Source: Synergistaceae bacterium (lineage in GTDB: Bacteria > Synergistota > Synergistia > Synergistales > Aminobacteriaceae). From it: a stretch of DNA of 5,176 bases. The notes beneath the pieces are model-generated. The model was not told the DNA's origin. It saw only the letters and a program-made list of their open reading frames with translations, and did not search any database. Made by a program: the position numbers and the translations under genes. Location: positions 1 through 5,176 of the forward strand of contig JAISWV010000091.1 in the NCBI GenBank assembly GCA_031270755.1. The letters are read 5' to 3'. Positions 4,974-5,176 of this stretch are shown here, piece by piece. Positions within the stretch are counted from its first letter, which is position 1. Every line of letters begins with the position of its first letter.

Positions 4974-4979
4974 ATTATA
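4974..4979 (-). promoter_or_regulatory. -10 box for the pRiA4b-like gene
   Basis: On the minus strand a perfect TATAAT lies 47 nt before the ATG at 4926, leaving room for a short leader with the AAGGAG site. No recognisable -35 box is found 16-18 nt upstream, so the promoter may depend on an activator or the match may be fortuitous. Because a strong terminator follows the 5S gene, this gene would need its own promoter, which favours the site. Confidence 0.35.
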
Positions 4980-5074
4980 ACGCATATTTTGACACTGCGG
5001 CTCTTTATAGAGAACTCCCGAAAGGCTATCTTTTGTGCCTCGATTGTGGCTTTTGCGAGCTTTTATGAAATACG

Positions 5075-5111
5075 AAAAAAGGCGAGAAGCAGTTGCGCGC
5101 TTCTCGCCTTT
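5075..5111 (-). terminator. rho-independent terminator of the rRNA operon
   Basis: Read on the minus strand, GGCGAGAAGC and GCTTCTCGCC form a perfect 10-bp GC-rich stem (5099-5108 with 5081-5090) with an 8-nt loop. Three more A-T pairs extend it to 13 bp (5078-5111), and six Ts follow. It starts 12 nt after the 5S 3' end, exactly where an rRNA operon terminator is expected. The plus strand also has Ts after the stem, but too few to make it clearly bidirectional. Confidence 0.92.
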
Positions 5112-5123
5112 ACAAATCAGTTT

Positions 5124-5176
5124 TCTGGCAGAGACCTACTCTTCCGTATGTACCCCATACAGTACCATCGGCGCTG
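5124..5176 (-). rRNA. rrf: 5S ribosomal RNA, 3' part (truncated by window)
   Basis: The minus-strand reading CAGCGCCGATGGTACTG, then GGGG, GAGTAGG and CTGCCAGA, is the conserved 3' half of bacterial 5S rRNA (E. coli: CGCCGATGGTAGTG, GAGTAGG, CTGCCAGG). About 53 nt are present; the 5' part lies beyond the right edge. The 3' end at 5124 is set by the helix I strand CTGCCAGA and by the terminator that follows. The rest of the rRNA operon is expected to the right. Confidence 0.93.

Noticed and set aside
4989..4994. Perfect TTGACA on the plus strand
   Set aside because: No -10 box lies 16-18 nt downstream and the strand leads only into the rRNA terminator.

Overview
This is a 5.2 kb chromosomal-looking bacterial window with two very different halves. 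The right two thirds hold three intact genes and the 3' end of a 5S rRNA gene. The left 1.6 kb has no intact gene of recognisable function: it holds a decayed toxin-antitoxin pair, short repeats and several strong RNA hairpins. The 5S rRNA, the canonical Shine-Dalgarno sequences and the ATGA-coupled genes all indicate a bacterium. The two sugar genes are visibly GC-rich, while the flanking gene on the minus strand and the left region are more AT-rich. I cannot fix the phylum. My impression from gene style is an anaerobic, host-associated lineage such as Synergistota, but that is a guess.

Left region (1-1590, gene-poor). Bases 1-140 look like the edge of something cut by the window, possibly an insertion-sequence end. 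A 9-bp tandem repeat (161-195) precedes a credible promoter (221-248), and about 160 nt later comes a very long imperfect hairpin followed by T-runs (346-413). Between promoter and hairpin lie segments that can pair in mutually exclusive ways, as in an attenuator or riboswitch; no class is recognised. Further hairpins lie at 529-541 and 588-613. A second promoter-like site (763-791) is followed by a 55-bp repeat (826-880), whose second copy (1526-1580) sits just ahead of the sugar kinase. A possible 40-residue membrane peptide lies at 929-1051. At 1184-1487 there is a well-preserved promoter and Shine-Dalgarno sequence for a vapB antitoxin gene. Its reading frame is broken by an apparent 8-nt insertion and an in-frame stop, and only the first codons of vapC remain.

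Sugar operon (1615-4022, plus strand). lyxK, an FGGY-family L-xylulose kinase, overlaps by 4 nt (ATGA) with ulaE/sgbU, an L-ribulose-5-phosphate 3-epimerase (L-xylulose-5-phosphate 3-epimerase). Together they would convert L-xylulose to L-xylulose-5-phosphate and then to L-ribulose-5-phosphate. A 4-epimerase elsewhere would pass this into the pentose phosphate pathway. No transporter, dehydrogenase or regulator for this pathway is in the window.

Right region. Two adjacent hairpins (4126-4168) separate ulaE from a convergent minus-strand gene (4207-4926) of the plasmid pRiA4b ORF-3-like family, which has its own Shine-Dalgarno and -10 box. Beyond it are a strong rho-independent terminator and the 3' end of a 5S rRNA gene, both on the minus strand. 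The window therefore begins just downstream of an rRNA operon that enters from the right edge.
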